NCBI GenBank assembly: GCA_963709155.1
Contig: CAVPVD010000003.1
Coordinates: forward strand, 372,001-436,000
From: Bog-159 sp963709155
Lineage (GTDB): Bacteria; Acidobacteriota; Terriglobia; Bryobacterales; Bryobacteraceae
Direction: 5' to 3'
DNA length: 64,000 bases
How positions within the stretch are numbered: the stretch's first letter is position 1; the number at the start of each line of letters is the position of its first letter. Under the pieces are notes generated by a model. It made no database searches and was not told where the DNA came from. It was given only the letters and a program-made list of their open reading frames with translations. Below are positions 43,382 to 52,194 of the stretch, piece by piece. The translations under genes were made by a program, and so were the position numbers.

Positions 43382-46300
43382 CTACTTGCCTGTCCCCGTC
43401 AGCCGGACCGCTTGATTAAAGATGACGCCGTTACCCGTGACTGTAAGGGTCCCCGAAGACGTACCCGTCTGGAAAGGCGTGAAAGTCACCGAAACGGTGC
43501 AGGCCGCGCCGGAACTCAGGGCCGCGGCGCAGGTGTTGGTCTGGGCAAATCCATCGGATGCGCTGACCCCAATGATCGATAACGCCGCGTGGCCGCCATT
43601 GGTGACCGTAACTACCTGCGGAGCGCTGGTTTGGCCGACACTGGTGGCCGGAAATGTGAGCGACGTTGTCGATAACTCAATCACCGCCTTTTCCGTCCCG
43701 GCTCCGGTCAGAGCGACCGTTTGCGGGCTGCCCGTGGCGCTGTCGGCGATGGAGAGCGAGGCCGCACGCGAGCCGGTAGCGGTGGGCTCGAAAACCACCG
43801 TGATCACGCACCTGGCTCCGGAAGCCAGAGCGCCGCACTTGCTCGATGGCTTGAAGTCGCCGGCATTGGTCCCGGTCATGGTAATCTTCGAAATCTCGAC
43901 GGCGATGGCACTGGCGTTCGCGATCTCCACGCTGTGCGGTTCGCTGGGAATATTCACGCCCGCGTAGTCGAAGCTCACGCTGGCCGGTGACACCGTCAAG
44001 CTCACGATACCGGTACCGGTCAGGTTTACGCCTTGCGTGCTGCCTGTCTTACCGCTGGAATTGTCGGTGAAGGTCAGGGTAGCCGACTCGGCGCCGGCGA
44101 TCGACGGCGTGAATACGATCCTGACCGTGCAAGTGGCCTCAGCCGCGATTTGTACGGGAAGCGTCCCGCACCCCGCGGTCACGGAGAAGTCGGCCGCGTG
44201 GGCGCCGCTCATCGTCAGGGACGTGAGCGTCAGCGGGCCGTTGCCGGTATTCGTCAGCACCACCGCTTCGGCCGCGCTGGCCACGCCTGCGTTCTGGTTG
44301 CCGAAGCCCAGCGACCCGGTGGACAGCTCGGCGACCGGCAGTGAGCCGCTGCCGGCAAAGTTCGCTGTCCGATTGCCATTCAGATTCTTGAAGTTCTGAC
44401 TCGGCGGATTGAAGGTGAACCCGCTGAGCCCCGGTGTCACCAGGTAAGTACGGTTGCCGGGCACGACAAAGGTATATTTTCCCGAGCTATTGGTCACCGC
44501 CGAGCCGTGGCGGCCTCCGGTGAGTGACACGGCGGCTCCCGCCAACCCCGCACCGTTCAGGGTTACCTGGCCGGAGATGACATAATCGGCTGCCGACGTG
44601 CCCCAGCCACCGACGAGGTTCGCAATGTTGACGCTGCCTAAACCGGTGGCGAAATCCCAGCCCGTGCCGGCCTGATAGGCGGGGGCCAGGGAGACGGCGG
44701 ACGTTGACAGTACGCCCTGCGCGTCGCCCGCCGTGACCGTATAACAATTGGGACTGCCGGTGGCGCACGGAACCGTAGTGTCTCCCAGGGTCACGTCATA
44801 GAACAGGCAAGTGCTGCTGACCTGGTTGCCCTGGCCGGCATTACAAGCAGACAAGGCTTCCGTGTTCGGAGTTCCAGTGGTGCCGTATTCGTTTCCAGCG
44901 AGACTATAGAGCACGGCGTTGGCGTTACCCTGCGCGGAGCCGGTCTGCTGTACCACCAGGGCCATAACGCCCGCGAACGCCGGCGCCGCGAAAGAGGTTC
45001 CGCCGCCGGAGTTGAAAACGGTGTCTCCCGCGTCGGTGTAATCGCAGGGATTCCCATTTTCATTGGGATCGGACATGCAGAAGATATAAGCGTGGCTCCA
45101 GGCGTTGTCACTGGCGAACAGCGAGACATCCGGTAAGTCGCGGAAGCCATCGTTGGCGATGCCGGCCACATTCGCCTGCCACGTCGGTTTCGCATAAAGA
45201 GAACTCGGCCCGCCCGCGCCGGCTACGATGTTGAGCACGTTCAAAGGATTGGTTCCGAAGAAGAACGGCAGGATCTCGCAGGTGGCTTCGCCGCGCGGAA
45301 AACCGAGAAATCCGCTAAGGACGTTGCTGGCGCACGAATTATTCCAGGTCATTTCCGGAACGTAGGAAAGCGCCGATTGAAGCGTTAGGGCCGCGTTACC
45401 GCTCGCCCAGTATTGGCTGTTGGTGCCCGCAAAAGTATCGCTGAAGTCCGTGCCGCCGATGGCCACGTTGTAGATCGAGGAAGCGATGCCATTCACTGAA
45501 AGGCCCAGCGAAGCGTCGGGCGCCGCAGGGCTCACGTCGGAGTCGCAAACCGCGCCGCCGGAATCGCCCGCGGCGGCCACGATCGTCTGGCCCTGCAGCG
45601 AAGCGGTTTGCCACAGGCCTGCCCAGAATGCGTTTCCGCCGCCCAAATCGCTTTCGCAGGCGCTGTAACTAATGCTGACCACGGGTGCGGCATTATTGCT
45701 TACGATGTAAGCCGCCGCGTCTTCCAAGGTATCCGCCGCGACGTAGAGGATCGTGGCCGAAGGCGCTACCGCGCCGGACCATTCCGCGTCGATGGCCCCT
45801 TCGGTCTCGTCCGGCGTAGTCGCGCAAGTAGGCGCGGTGACGCACAGAATCTGCAGTTGGCCGGGCTGCATCGCGGGCAGCCCCAGTCCGGTGCGAAAGG
45901 CGTCCACATCGGCTGGATTGATGGCGCTGTCTTCCACCAGGGCGATGGTCTGATTCTGCCCCGTGGCGCCCGCGTTCCAAAGCGGCGACAGGTTGTAAAT
46001 GGTGGCGAAATCGTAGGGCGCAATCAGGTAGTAATCGTTGCCGCTGAAAGATACGTTGGCATCCGCGACCGGGTTCGTGAACTGCCATTTGCCCGTTTCC
46101 CTGTTGCGCCGGGCGCGGCCGCCCTGGTGATAGGCCGGGTGGGCGGGGAAATCGTTGAGCTTTGCAATCCCGGCGATGGCCGGCGCCAGGGCAGCCGGAA
46201 TGCGCGGGTCCTGTGAGAGGGCCCAGTGCACCTGCCCGTTCACGACATAGCGATGGATGGCGGCGCGAAATGCTTCACGCACTTGCGACGCCGTGCCGGA

Positions 46301-46702
46301 GAACTCCATGGCCATGCGATTGGGATAGACCCGATCGATCTGGAAACCATGCGCGCCAAGCCATGCGGCCAGTGCATCGATATCCTGCGGCGACGCGCCG
46401 AACTGCTCGCCGGTTTGTTGCGGAGTCAGCCAGCGATGAAATGAGGGCGATGCCGGATCTTGGAGCTGATCGATCAATTGGCGCAGCGCCTGTTCCTGCT
46501 CCGGCGGGCGCCGCAGCAGGATGCGCAAATGCCGCAGGACGAGCGAATCAGGCGCTATTCCCCGATCGAATTGAGGGCGAGCCAGCGGATGCACGCTGCC
46601 TCGCAGAGTGACTCTCTGCGACTCGTCGATGGCCTCGGTGATGACCGGCTGGGAAGCCTGCAGAGCAGCGCAAACCCCAACGAGCAGCGTAAACAGTTTC
46701 AT
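43382..46702 (-). CDS. S53 (sedolisin-type) peptidase with choice-of-anchor-D repeats
   Basis: 1106 residues from ATG 46702. A signal peptide is followed by a pro-kumamolisin activation domain (about 30-185: SPSFHRWLTPQQTGEQFG, GTASQVREAF). The catalytic domain shows the Glu-x3-Asp pair E301/D305 (TEGAIDAEW), oxyanion Asp380 (AAGDSGG) and the nucleophile Ser in GGGTSFAAPAFAG. A carboxypeptidase-regulatory-like Ig domain (about 725-800) follows, then three choice-of-anchor-D/ASH-like beta domains to the end. It should be a secreted acid-acting endopeptidase made as a zymogen; the tandem beta domains likely attach it to a surface or substrate. No PEP-CTERM or LPXTG sorting tail is visible. Confidence 0.9.
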   Translation of the reverse strand: MKLFTLLVGVCAALQASQPVITEAIDESQRVTLRGSVHPLARPQFDRGIAPDSLVLRHLRILLRRPPEQEQALRQLIDQLQDPASPSFHRWLTPQQTGEQFGASPQDIDALAAWLGAHGFQIDRVYPNRMAMEFSGTASQVREAFRAAIHRYVVNGQVHWALSQDPRIPAALAPAIAGIAKLNDFPAHPAYHQGGRARRNRETGKWQFTNPVADANVSFSGNDYYLIAPYDFATIYNLSPLWNAGATGQNQTIALVEDSAINPADVDAFRTGLGLPAMQPGQLQILCVTAPTCATTPDETEGAIDAEWSGAVAPSATILYVAADTLEDAAAYIVSNNAAPVVSISYSACESDLGGGNAFWAGLWQTASLQGQTIVAAAGDSGGAVCDSDVSPAAPDASLGLSVNGIASSIYNVAIGGTDFSDTFAGTNSQYWASGNAALTLQSALSYVPEMTWNNSCASNVLSGFLGFPRGEATCEILPFFFGTNPLNVLNIVAGAGGPSSLYAKPTWQANVAGIANDGFRDLPDVSLFASDNAWSHAYIFCMSDPNENGNPCDYTDAGDTVFNSGGGTSFAAPAFAGVMALVVQQTGSAQGNANAVLYSLAGNEYGTTGTPNTEALSACNAGQGNQVSSTCLFYDVTLGDTTVPCATGSPNCYTVTAGDAQGVLSTSAVSLAPAYQAGTGWDFATGLGSVNIANLVGGWGTSAADYVISGQVTLNGAGLAGAAVSLTGGRHGSAVTNSSGKYTFVVPGNRTYLVTPGLSGFTFNPPSQNFKNLNGNRTANFAGSGSLPVAELSTGSLGFGNQNAGVASAAEAVVLTNTGNGPLTLTSLTMSGAHAADFSVTAGCGTLPVQIAAEATCTVRIVFTPSIAGAESATLTFTDNSSGKTGSTQGVNLTGTGIVSLTVSPASVSFDYAGVNIPSEPHSVEIANASAIAVEISKITMTGTNAGDFKPSSKCGALASGARCVITVVFEPTATGSRAASLSIADSATGSPQTVALTGAGTEKAVIELSTTSLTFPATSVGQTSAPQVVTVTNGGHAALSIIGVSASDGFAQTNTCAAALSSGAACTVSVTFTPFQTGTSSGTLTVTGNGVIFNQAVRLTGTGK

Positions 46703-47000
46703 GCTAAGCAAATTATAGTGGGTGGTATGGCAGGCGTCTACGCCCGCTTGTGGACTTTGGCCTTTCTCCTGATGACTGGCGCAGCCCGTGGGGCACGCCC
46801 ATCCGAGGCCCCATTGCCGCTCAATTAAGATGATGAAACCAAAGTAGTGGGGCGGCCAATCCTGGCCGCAGCCGGCTTTCCAGCCGGCTTAGCCGCCTGA
46901 AAAGACGGCTGCTGGCATGATTGCCTGCCCCACGGTGAGTTTTCGACGGCGCCCCGCCGCGGCCCGCTGAAGCATGCGCGACGAAGTGAATCTCAGTTCG
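46703..47000. repeat. Gene-free stretch with a type C repeat (46847-46933)
   Basis: The 87-bp repeat is bounded by perfect GTGGGGC/GCCCCAC inverted ends and holds the same hairpins as the other type C copies. Decayed pieces of types A and B (46732-46752, 46966-46981) flank it. No gene is seen. Confidence 0.8.
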
Positions 47001-48044
47001 TTATGCCGCGAGGCTCCTGGCTTCCGCCAGGATGCCGCGCATATACTCGGCGGCAAGCTGCGCATTCTTATCGACGAAATCCAGGCCGACGGTTTGACCA
47101 TTCACTACCGGCAGCGGATGGCACAATTCAAAACCCGCGTACCCGCGATAACCGATATCCAACAAGCCGCGCATTTCGGCCAGCGCCTTTTCGTCGCCCT
47201 TCACCGTGATGCCCTGGGGGCCGCGGTCGAACTCTCCGCCATAATGCCAGAGCGTCTGGAGCGCGCCCACTTCGTTCACCGCTTTGCGCACGCCCGCCTC
47301 GTCCAGCGTATGCTCCAGCCGGGCGTCGAAGCAGACCTTCAGGTGCGGCGAGCCGACTTCGTTCACCATGCGCAGGGTGTCGACGTAGCCCTTATCGATT
47401 ACGGGCGGGTGGTTCTGTAAAGCCAGCGTGACGCCGAAATCGCCCGCCATCCGCGCGGCTTCAGAGAGCGTCGCGCGGCACCAGGCCCAGGTCTGTTCCA
47501 CGGAGAAGCCCTGGTGTTCGGCTTTCCACACGCCTTTCGCGAAATCGTAGCTGCCGCCGCCCTCCGGCAATAGAGTCACGCCCGGCCAGGCCAGAAACAC
47601 GCGCAGCACTTTTGCACCCAGGTCGGCCGTCATGCGCATCAACTCGCGCGTATAAACCAACTGCGCCTCGCGATGCTCCGGGATGGGACTGCTGAAATCG
47701 TTGTTGGCAGCCACGGCATAGATCTCGATGCCCTGATCCGCGGCGGCGCGCCGAAGTTCGTGGCAGCGGGCCGCGGGCATGTCGAGCGGGTTGCCATGCG
47801 GGCGTTTGCCGTCGATCTCGACGCCCTGGTAGCCGAACTTGTGGGCGCGCGCGATAACCTGCTCCACAGTCAGGGCATCGCCGCGATACCAGACGCCGCC
47901 GAAGGTGATGCTGTACAGGCCGATTTTCACATCGGCGGCCCGCGCGGTGGCGTGCGCGAGGTCCGTCGCGGCCAACGTACCGGCTGCCAGCGCCGCGGTT
48001 TGGACAAACCCGCGCCGGCTGATCGGATTCTGATCGTTACTCAT
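47001..48044 (-). CDS. Tat-exported xylose-isomerase-like TIM-barrel protein (sugar phosphate isomerase/epimerase family)
   Basis: 347 residues. N-terminal Tat signal SRRGFVQTAALAAGTLA. The barrel carries the AP-endonuclease-2-like pattern: GVEIDGKRPH, VLRVFLAWPG, ALQNHPPVI (metal-binding His region), KVCFDARLEH and DIGYRGYAGFELCHP with a metal-binding Glu. It is probably a sugar isomerase or epimerase with a divalent metal; the substrate is unknown. It overlaps the upstream aminotransferase gene by 4 bases, so both are translated from one message. Confidence 0.88.
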   Translation of the reverse strand: MSNDQNPISRRGFVQTAALAAGTLAATDLAHATARAADVKIGLYSITFGGVWYRGDALTVEQVIARAHKFGYQGVEIDGKRPHGNPLDMPAARCHELRRAAADQGIEIYAVAANNDFSSPIPEHREAQLVYTRELMRMTADLGAKVLRVFLAWPGVTLLPEGGGSYDFAKGVWKAEHQGFSVEQTWAWCRATLSEAARMAGDFGVTLALQNHPPVIDKGYVDTLRMVNEVGSPHLKVCFDARLEHTLDEAGVRKAVNEVGALQTLWHYGGEFDRGPQGITVKGDEKALAEMRGLLDIGYRGYAGFELCHPLPVVNGQTVGLDFVDKNAQLAAEYMRGILAEARSLAA

Positions 48045-49174
48045 GATGCGAACACCTCGTTACAAGCTTTCAGTATGGCACCGGCGATCTCGCGGGTGGT
48101 TTGCTCGTCGCCCAGCAGCGCGCGATGCGGCAGCCAGAAGGCGTCTCCGATACACGCTTCAGCCACGGGACAAGGCTCCACGCGGCAGCCTCCCTCCCGA
48201 TATAGCGGGTTGCCGTAGAGCGGATGCGGATAGAACGGCGTGCAGGGCACGCCTTGCGCGGTCAGCGCGCTGTGAAATTCGTCGCGCGTGCGGCCCATGC
48301 GGCGGGCGTCGATGCGGCCCAGCAAGAGATACCACGAATTCGCGTTTTGCTTCTCCGGCACGGCCTGGAAGGCCAGCCCCGGCACATCCGCCAACTCCGC
48401 GCGCAGCAGGGCCGCGTTGCGCGTGCGGCGGCGGATCTGCTCCGGCAGCCGCTCGAGCTGCGCCAGCAGCACCGCCGCCTGCAATCCCGTGATGCGGTAA
48501 TTGCTGCCCAACAGATAGTGATGGAACCAGCCGCCGCCCGGCTTGCGGCCCTGATCCATGATGGACCAGGCGTGCTCGGCGAACGCCGCGTCGTTGGTGG
48601 TCAGCATGCCGCCTTCGCCCGCCGTCAACACTTTCGAATTCTGGAAGCTGAACGAGCCCGCCAGGCCCAGGCTGCCCGCGCGGCGGCCGGCCCATTCCGA
48701 GCCGTGCGCGTGCGCCGCGTCTTCGATCAGGGCCAGGCCTTGTTCGCCGGCCAGCGGCAACAGGCGATCCATATCCGCGATGGCCGCGCCGAAGTGTACC
48801 GGCATGATGGCCTTTGTCTTTGAAGTGATGGCCGCCGCGGCGCGTTCCGGGTCCATGTTGAAACTGAGCGGCTCGATATCCACGAAGACCGGCGTAGCGC
48901 CGATGCGTGACACGGCCATGGCCGTCGAAACGAACGAAATCGCGGGCACGATCACCTCGTCGCCCGGGGCCACGCCGGCCGCGCAGAGGGCCATTTCCAG
49001 CGTGACCGTGCCGTTCATGGCGGAAATCGCGTGCGCACAATCCGTGAAAGCGCCAAACTCGCGCTCCAGCCGCTTCACGAAATCGCTGTGGCCGCCCCAG
49101 CGTCCGCTGTCGAGCACCTCGCGCAGCAGTTCGAGTTCGCGATCGGCCGCCACCGGCCAATTGGGTATTTGCAT
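48041..49174 (-). CDS. DegT/DnrJ/EryC1/StrS-family PLP aminotransferase
   Basis: 377 residues. The PLP lysine is K181 in FQNSKVLTAGEGG; D152 in LIEDAAHAHGS binds the pyridine nitrogen; the entry motif GRWGGHSDFVKRLEREF and the NYRITGLQAAVLLAQLERL block complete the signature. Such enzymes aminate ketosugars for envelope glycans or antibiotics, while some act as dehydratases. Coupling to an isomerase-like gene by a 4-base overlap suggests consecutive steps on a sugar, though the partner is exported and this one is not. Confidence 0.9.
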   Translation of the reverse strand: MQIPNWPVAADRELELLREVLDSGRWGGHSDFVKRLEREFGAFTDCAHAISAMNGTVTLEMALCAAGVAPGDEVIVPAISFVSTAMAVSRIGATPVFVDIEPLSFNMDPERAAAAITSKTKAIMPVHFGAAIADMDRLLPLAGEQGLALIEDAAHAHGSEWAGRRAGSLGLAGSFSFQNSKVLTAGEGGMLTTNDAAFAEHAWSIMDQGRKPGGGWFHHYLLGSNYRITGLQAAVLLAQLERLPEQIRRRTRNAALLRAELADVPGLAFQAVPEKQNANSWYLLLGRIDARRMGRTRDEFHSALTAQGVPCTPFYPHPLYGNPLYREGGCRVEPCPVAEACIGDAFWLPHRALLGDEQTTREIAGAILKACNEVFAS

Positions 49175-49206
49175 TTTACGAATCTAAAATGATTTCACCA
49201 CAATTC

Positions 49207-49249
49207 GTGGCGCACGCTTCAGCGTGCCGGCGGGACTTTTAAGTCCCGC
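49207..49249 (-). repeat. Double-hairpin repeat, type A, copy 4 (inverted)
   Basis: Exact reverse complement of 1078-1120, between the aminotransferase start and the stop of the MBL hydrolase. Confidence 0.95.
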
Positions 49250-49260
49250 TTCTAGCGCCC

Positions 49261-49893
49261 TTACATCCCCTGCAGAAAATAGTTGAATTGCTTCTCCCGG
49301 CCCAGCGTGGTCACCGGCCCGTGTCCGGGGACCACTACCGTTTCATCCGGCAGATCGAAATACTTGTCGTGAATCGAGCGCAGGATTTGGTCGCCATCGC
49401 CGAACGGAAGATCGGTGCGTCCAATGCTGTCGCGGAACAGCGTGTCGCCCGCTACCAGCTTCTTTTCGGCAGGCAGCCACAGACTGATGCTGCCCGGCGT
49501 ATGGCCCGGCGTATGGAGCACGTGGAACTCCGCGCCGGCTGCGCGCAGGATATCGCCATCCCGCGCCGGCATGTCGATCGCCGTTCGCTCCGGCGTGCGC
49601 ACGCCCACCCACGCGGCTTGCATGTCCATGATGTCCTGCAGCTTGTCGTCGTTTTCGTTCATGTAAACCGGAGCGCCGGTGGATGCGTGTAGCTTGTGCG
49701 CGCCGCCGATATGGTCGATGTGCGCATGCGTGATCACGATGGCTTTCACGTGCAGGCCGTGCCGCTCCAGGATGCGCTCGATCTGCGGCAGGTTGTCGCC
49801 CGGATCGATCACCACCGCGTCGCCCGACTGCTCGTCCCCGAAAATGGAGCAGTTGCATTGCAGCATGCCCACCGGCAGAATCTCATGCACCAT
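49261..49893 (-). CDS. Metallo-beta-lactamase-fold hydrolase (glyoxalase II-like)
   Basis: 210 residues from ATG 49893; a start 21 bases upstream is possible. The metal-binding signature THAHIDHIGG is complete, with HTPGHTPGS, the bridging Asp in AGDTLF and the last ligand in VVPGHGP. Small proteins of this YcbL-like group hydrolyse thioesters such as S-lactoylglutathione or related compounds. It is cytoplasmic and divergent from a CopD-like gene. Confidence 0.9.
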   Translation of the reverse strand: MVHEILPVGMLQCNCSIFGDEQSGDAVVIDPGDNLPQIERILERHGLHVKAIVITHAHIDHIGGAHKLHASTGAPVYMNENDDKLQDIMDMQAAWVGVRTPERTAIDMPARDGDILRAAGAEFHVLHTPGHTPGSISLWLPAEKKLVAGDTLFRDSIGRTDLPFGDGDQILRSIHDKYFDLPDETVVVPGHGPVTTLGREKQFNYFLQGM

Positions 49894-49905
49894 AAGTAAC
49901 GATTG

Positions 49906-49911
49906 TATAAT
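49906..49911 (+). promoter_or_regulatory. Consensus -10 box abutting a start codon
   Basis: TATAAT lies 6 bases before the ATG at 49918, so a transcript from it would start at or next to the start codon (leaderless mRNA). No good -35 box is seen 17 bases upstream. Confidence 0.45.
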
Positions 49912-49917
49912 CAACGC

Positions 49918-50331
49918 ATGTTCGAAGCCCTAGGCATCTTCATGCGCTGGTTGCATATCGCGTCCGTCGCCACGTTGATTGGCGGCCTGATTTACGGTTG
50001 GCTGGTGCTGGTTCCGGCCACCGGCGCCCTGCCGGCGGAGGCGCGCAAGGCGCTCACCGCCAGAGCCGCCGCGCTCTACCGTCCGCTGGTGTTCGGGGCT
50101 ATCGCGGCACTGCTGGTTTCAGGCGCTTACAACCTGGCGACCAATCCGGGGCACCACATCCGCTACTACATCCTGCTCAGCTTGAAACTGCTATTGGTGG
50201 CGCACGTTTTCGCGGTAGGCATCGTGCTGGTGACCCGCAATCCGGAGCATCGCGGGCGCTTGTTCGCGGGGGCGGCCATCTCGGGGCTGGCCATCATTCT
50301 GATTTCGGCGTATTTGCGCCACACGTTCTAG
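49918..50331 (+). CDS. CopD-like four-helix membrane protein
   Basis: 137 residues from ATG 49918, four hydrophobic helices. An N-terminal helix starts MRWLHIASVATLIGGLIYGW and a conserved segment HHIRYYILLSLKLLLVAHVFAVG precedes two more helices. The His-containing first and third helices resemble CopD/DUF2269-type proteins. Function not established; heme or copper handling is possible. The message may be leaderless. Confidence 0.7.
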   Translation: MFEALGIFMRWLHIASVATLIGGLIYGWLVLVPATGALPAEARKALTARAAALYRPLVFGAIAALLVSGAYNLATNPGHHIRYYILLSLKLLLVAHVFAVGIVLVTRNPEHRGRLFAGAAISGLAIILISAYLRHTF

Positions 50332-50338
50332 ACAGAAT

Positions 50339-50379
50339 TGGAGGGCGGCAATCATGCCTGGCAATCATGCCCGCCCGAC
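50339..50379. repeat. Shortened type C repeat
   Basis: TGGAGGGCGGCAATCATGCC followed by a second GGCAATCATGCCCGCCC; the central hairpins present in other type C copies are missing. It overlaps the 3' end of the next minus-strand ORF. Confidence 0.8.
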
Positions 50380-50675
50380 AGCGCGGCCAGAGCGGCTTCC
50401 ATGTCCGCGATGAAGAGTTGCTTTTGAGCCGGCAGGACATCGGCAGGAATCAGCCGCATATAAGGCTTCTCATCAACCCACTTGTGCAACCACCCAGGCG
50501 GCGGCAGGCTTTGATTGGAAGCATAGCGTTCCAGTTCTGCCGTTTGGTGGCGCAGGTCGAGGCATAGCCAATCCTCGAAGATCACAATTTGCTCCCGCCG
50601 CAGAGCCCGGTCGGCCTCCGCTTTGTCACAAGTCAACAACAACCAACCATTCCGCCCACCAGGAGCGGATTGCAT
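50352..50675 (-). CDS. Hypothetical protein, possibly truncated
   Basis: 107 residues, helical, Trp/Arg/Glu-rich in the middle (EQIVIFEDWLCLDLRHQTAEL, PPPGWLHKWVDEKPYMRLIP), with no known domain. Its 5' end overlaps the transposase remnant on the other strand and its 3' end overlaps a repeat. It could therefore be the middle of a gene cut at both ends rather than an intact one. Confidence 0.4.
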   Translation of the reverse strand: MQSAPGGRNGWLLLTCDKAEADRALRREQIVIFEDWLCLDLRHQTAELERYASNQSLPPPGWLHKWVDEKPYMRLIPADVLPAQKQLFIADMEAALAALSGGHDCQA

Positions 50676-50835
50676 ACCTGCAGAAAAAGATCCAGACGAA
50701 GGACGAGGTCTTCGCCGAATTGATGGCGGAGCAGATCGCGCTAAAAAAAGACATTGGGGAACTCCGACCGGGAGCTGGGTTCCGCACGATACGCGGGATC
50801 AGATCGTGGATTTCGTCCGGCGCACGGGTCAGGAC
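50640..50835 (+). pseudogene. IS3-family transposase remnant (OrfA tail/OrfB head)
   Basis: One frame reads ERIAYLQKKIQTKDEVFAEL, then MAEQIALKKDIGEL, like the coiled-coil end of IS3-type OrfA. After a frame change the adjacent frame reads TGSWVPHDTRDQIVDFVRR, like the beginning of the matching OrfB. Nothing further of OrfB follows; the sequence runs directly into the 3' end of the SnoaL gene. No terminal inverted repeats were identified. It is a decayed scar, marking a past insertion at the border of the accessory islet. Confidence 0.6.
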
Positions 50836-51245
50836 CTGGGGCCCGCGCCCATCTCGGAGGCCCGCGCCAGTGCTTGCGTGTCGACATACTCCCGGACGTT
50901 CGCCAATTTGCCATTTCGAACGGTAATGGCGAAGACCCAATGGTCCTCGAACGTCTTATTCGTTGCTTTGATTCTCCCCGTAGCGAAGCCGGCGACCAAA
51001 ACCCGGTCTCCCTGCGCTATGAACTCTGGGGGCTCTGGGTACGAAGTTTCCACCGTCTCGTTAGCCTTCTGAAGCAAATCCGCCAATCCCGCGTGCCCGC
51101 GGTGCGTGCCGGCCAGCGGCCAGTCCTCGCCCGGAATGATCCACTCAATATCTTCGGTAGACAACGCCAGCAAACCTTGCTTATCGCGGCGGCCGAGTGC
51201 CGCAAAAAAACTCTTCACAACCTCGACATTCTTTTCGATGCTCAT
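50829..51245 (-). CDS. SnoaL/NTF2-like protein
   Basis: 138 residues with the NTF2 cone-fold pattern: N-terminal helix NVEVVKSFFAALGRRDKQGLLALSTEDIEW, then IIPGEDWPLAGTHRGHAGLADLL and strands DRVLVAGFATGRI, KTFEDHWVFAITVRNGKLANVREYVDT. Members include polyketide cyclases, small isomerases and carriers. It starts at ATG 51245 after AAGGAGAG. It lies downstream of two SDR genes on the same strand. Confidence 0.85.
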   Translation of the reverse strand: MSIEKNVEVVKSFFAALGRRDKQGLLALSTEDIEWIIPGEDWPLAGTHRGHAGLADLLQKANETVETSYPEPPEFIAQGDRVLVAGFATGRIKATNKTFEDHWVFAITVRNGKLANVREYVDTQALARASEMGAGPRS

Positions 51246-51277
51246 CGAAATCTCTCCTTTTCCTTTACTTCAAGCGT

Positions 51278-51294
51278 GTCCGATCTAATCGGAC
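51278..51294. promoter_or_regulatory. Palindrome upstream of the SnoaL gene
   Basis: GTCCGAT-CTA-ATCGGAC, a 7-bp inverted repeat with a 3-nt centre, 33 bases upstream of the SnoaL start. It could be an operator or the terminator stem of the preceding SDR gene; there is no T-run. Confidence 0.35.
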
Positions 51295-51374
51295 GTCTCG
51301 GAACCATCCTTCTCGGGCCAAATCACACGGCCGGCGATCGATTGCTCCTCTTTCGAGAAGCGGCCGCGCCGGGG

Positions 51375-52142
51375 TCAGACCTGCGCCATGCCTCCATCGA
51401 CGGCGAGATCCACACCGGTGATGTAAGAACTTTCATCGGAAGCAAGGAACACGACTGCTGCCGCGATTTCCTCGGGCATGCCTCTGCGACCCATTGGAAT
51501 CTGCGTGGTGAACTGTGCAGCCGCTTGCTCGGCCTGTTCAGCGGTAAGGCCCGTCGTCGTCGCTAAGGCCGGGGTATCGATTGCTCCTGGGCTCATGCAA
51601 TTCACGCGGATCTTGCGGTCTTTCAATTCCAGAGTCCAGCCGCGCGCGAAGTTGCGCACAGCCGCCTTACTCGCGGCGTAGGCGCTAAACCCTGGGAGCC
51701 CCAACACGTTCGAGACTGAAGAGGTCAGGATGATCGAGCCGCCATCTTTGAAGAGCGGAAGGGCCTTCTGCACCGTAAAGAACAGCCCCTTCACGTTCAC
51801 GTCGAAGGTCTGGTCAAAATGGGCCTCAGTAGCTGCCGCGAGCGGTGCGATTGTCCCCGCGCCCGCGTTCGCGAAGAGAACGTCGATGTGGCCATGTTTC
51901 TCTTTCACCGCGACATAGAGCCGGTCCAGATCTTCCAAGCGCGATACGTCGCCCGCGACCGTCGTGACATTTCTCCCGACAAAGGCTGCGGCCTCCTTGA
52001 GCTCTTTCTCTCGTCGGCCAGTGATTACGACGTGCGCGCCTTCTTCCACGAAGCGCTTGGCGGTGGCCAAGCCAATCCCGCTGCTTCCGCCTGTGATAAC
52101 CGCAATTTTCCCCGCCAATTTTTGTGCATGGGTATTGCTCAT
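51375..52142 (-). CDS. Short-chain dehydrogenase/reductase (SDR), copy 1
   Basis: 255 residues. Classical SDR: TGGSSGIG cofactor motif at 17-24, NAGAG near 95, catalytic Ser in LTSSVSN, the YxxxK pair in YAASKAAVRNFARG, and the C-terminal SSYITGVDLAVDGGMAQV typical of the family. R-rich beta2 end (GRREKEL) suggests NADP(H). A perfect AAGGAGG ribosome-binding site precedes the ATG. It is similar along its whole length to the SDR at 52828-53562, so one arose by duplication. Confidence 0.93.
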   Translation of the reverse strand: MSNTHAQKLAGKIAVITGGSSGIGLATAKRFVEEGAHVVITGRREKELKEAAAFVGRNVTTVAGDVSRLEDLDRLYVAVKEKHGHIDVLFANAGAGTIAPLAAATEAHFDQTFDVNVKGLFFTVQKALPLFKDGGSIILTSSVSNVLGLPGFSAYAASKAAVRNFARGWTLELKDRKIRVNCMSPGAIDTPALATTTGLTAEQAEQAAAQFTTQIPMGRRGMPEEIAAAVVFLASDESSYITGVDLAVDGGMAQV

Positions 52143-52194
52143 ATGTTTCCTCCTTTTTTGTTCAATTTACGGCCAAAGCTGACACAATCATCGA

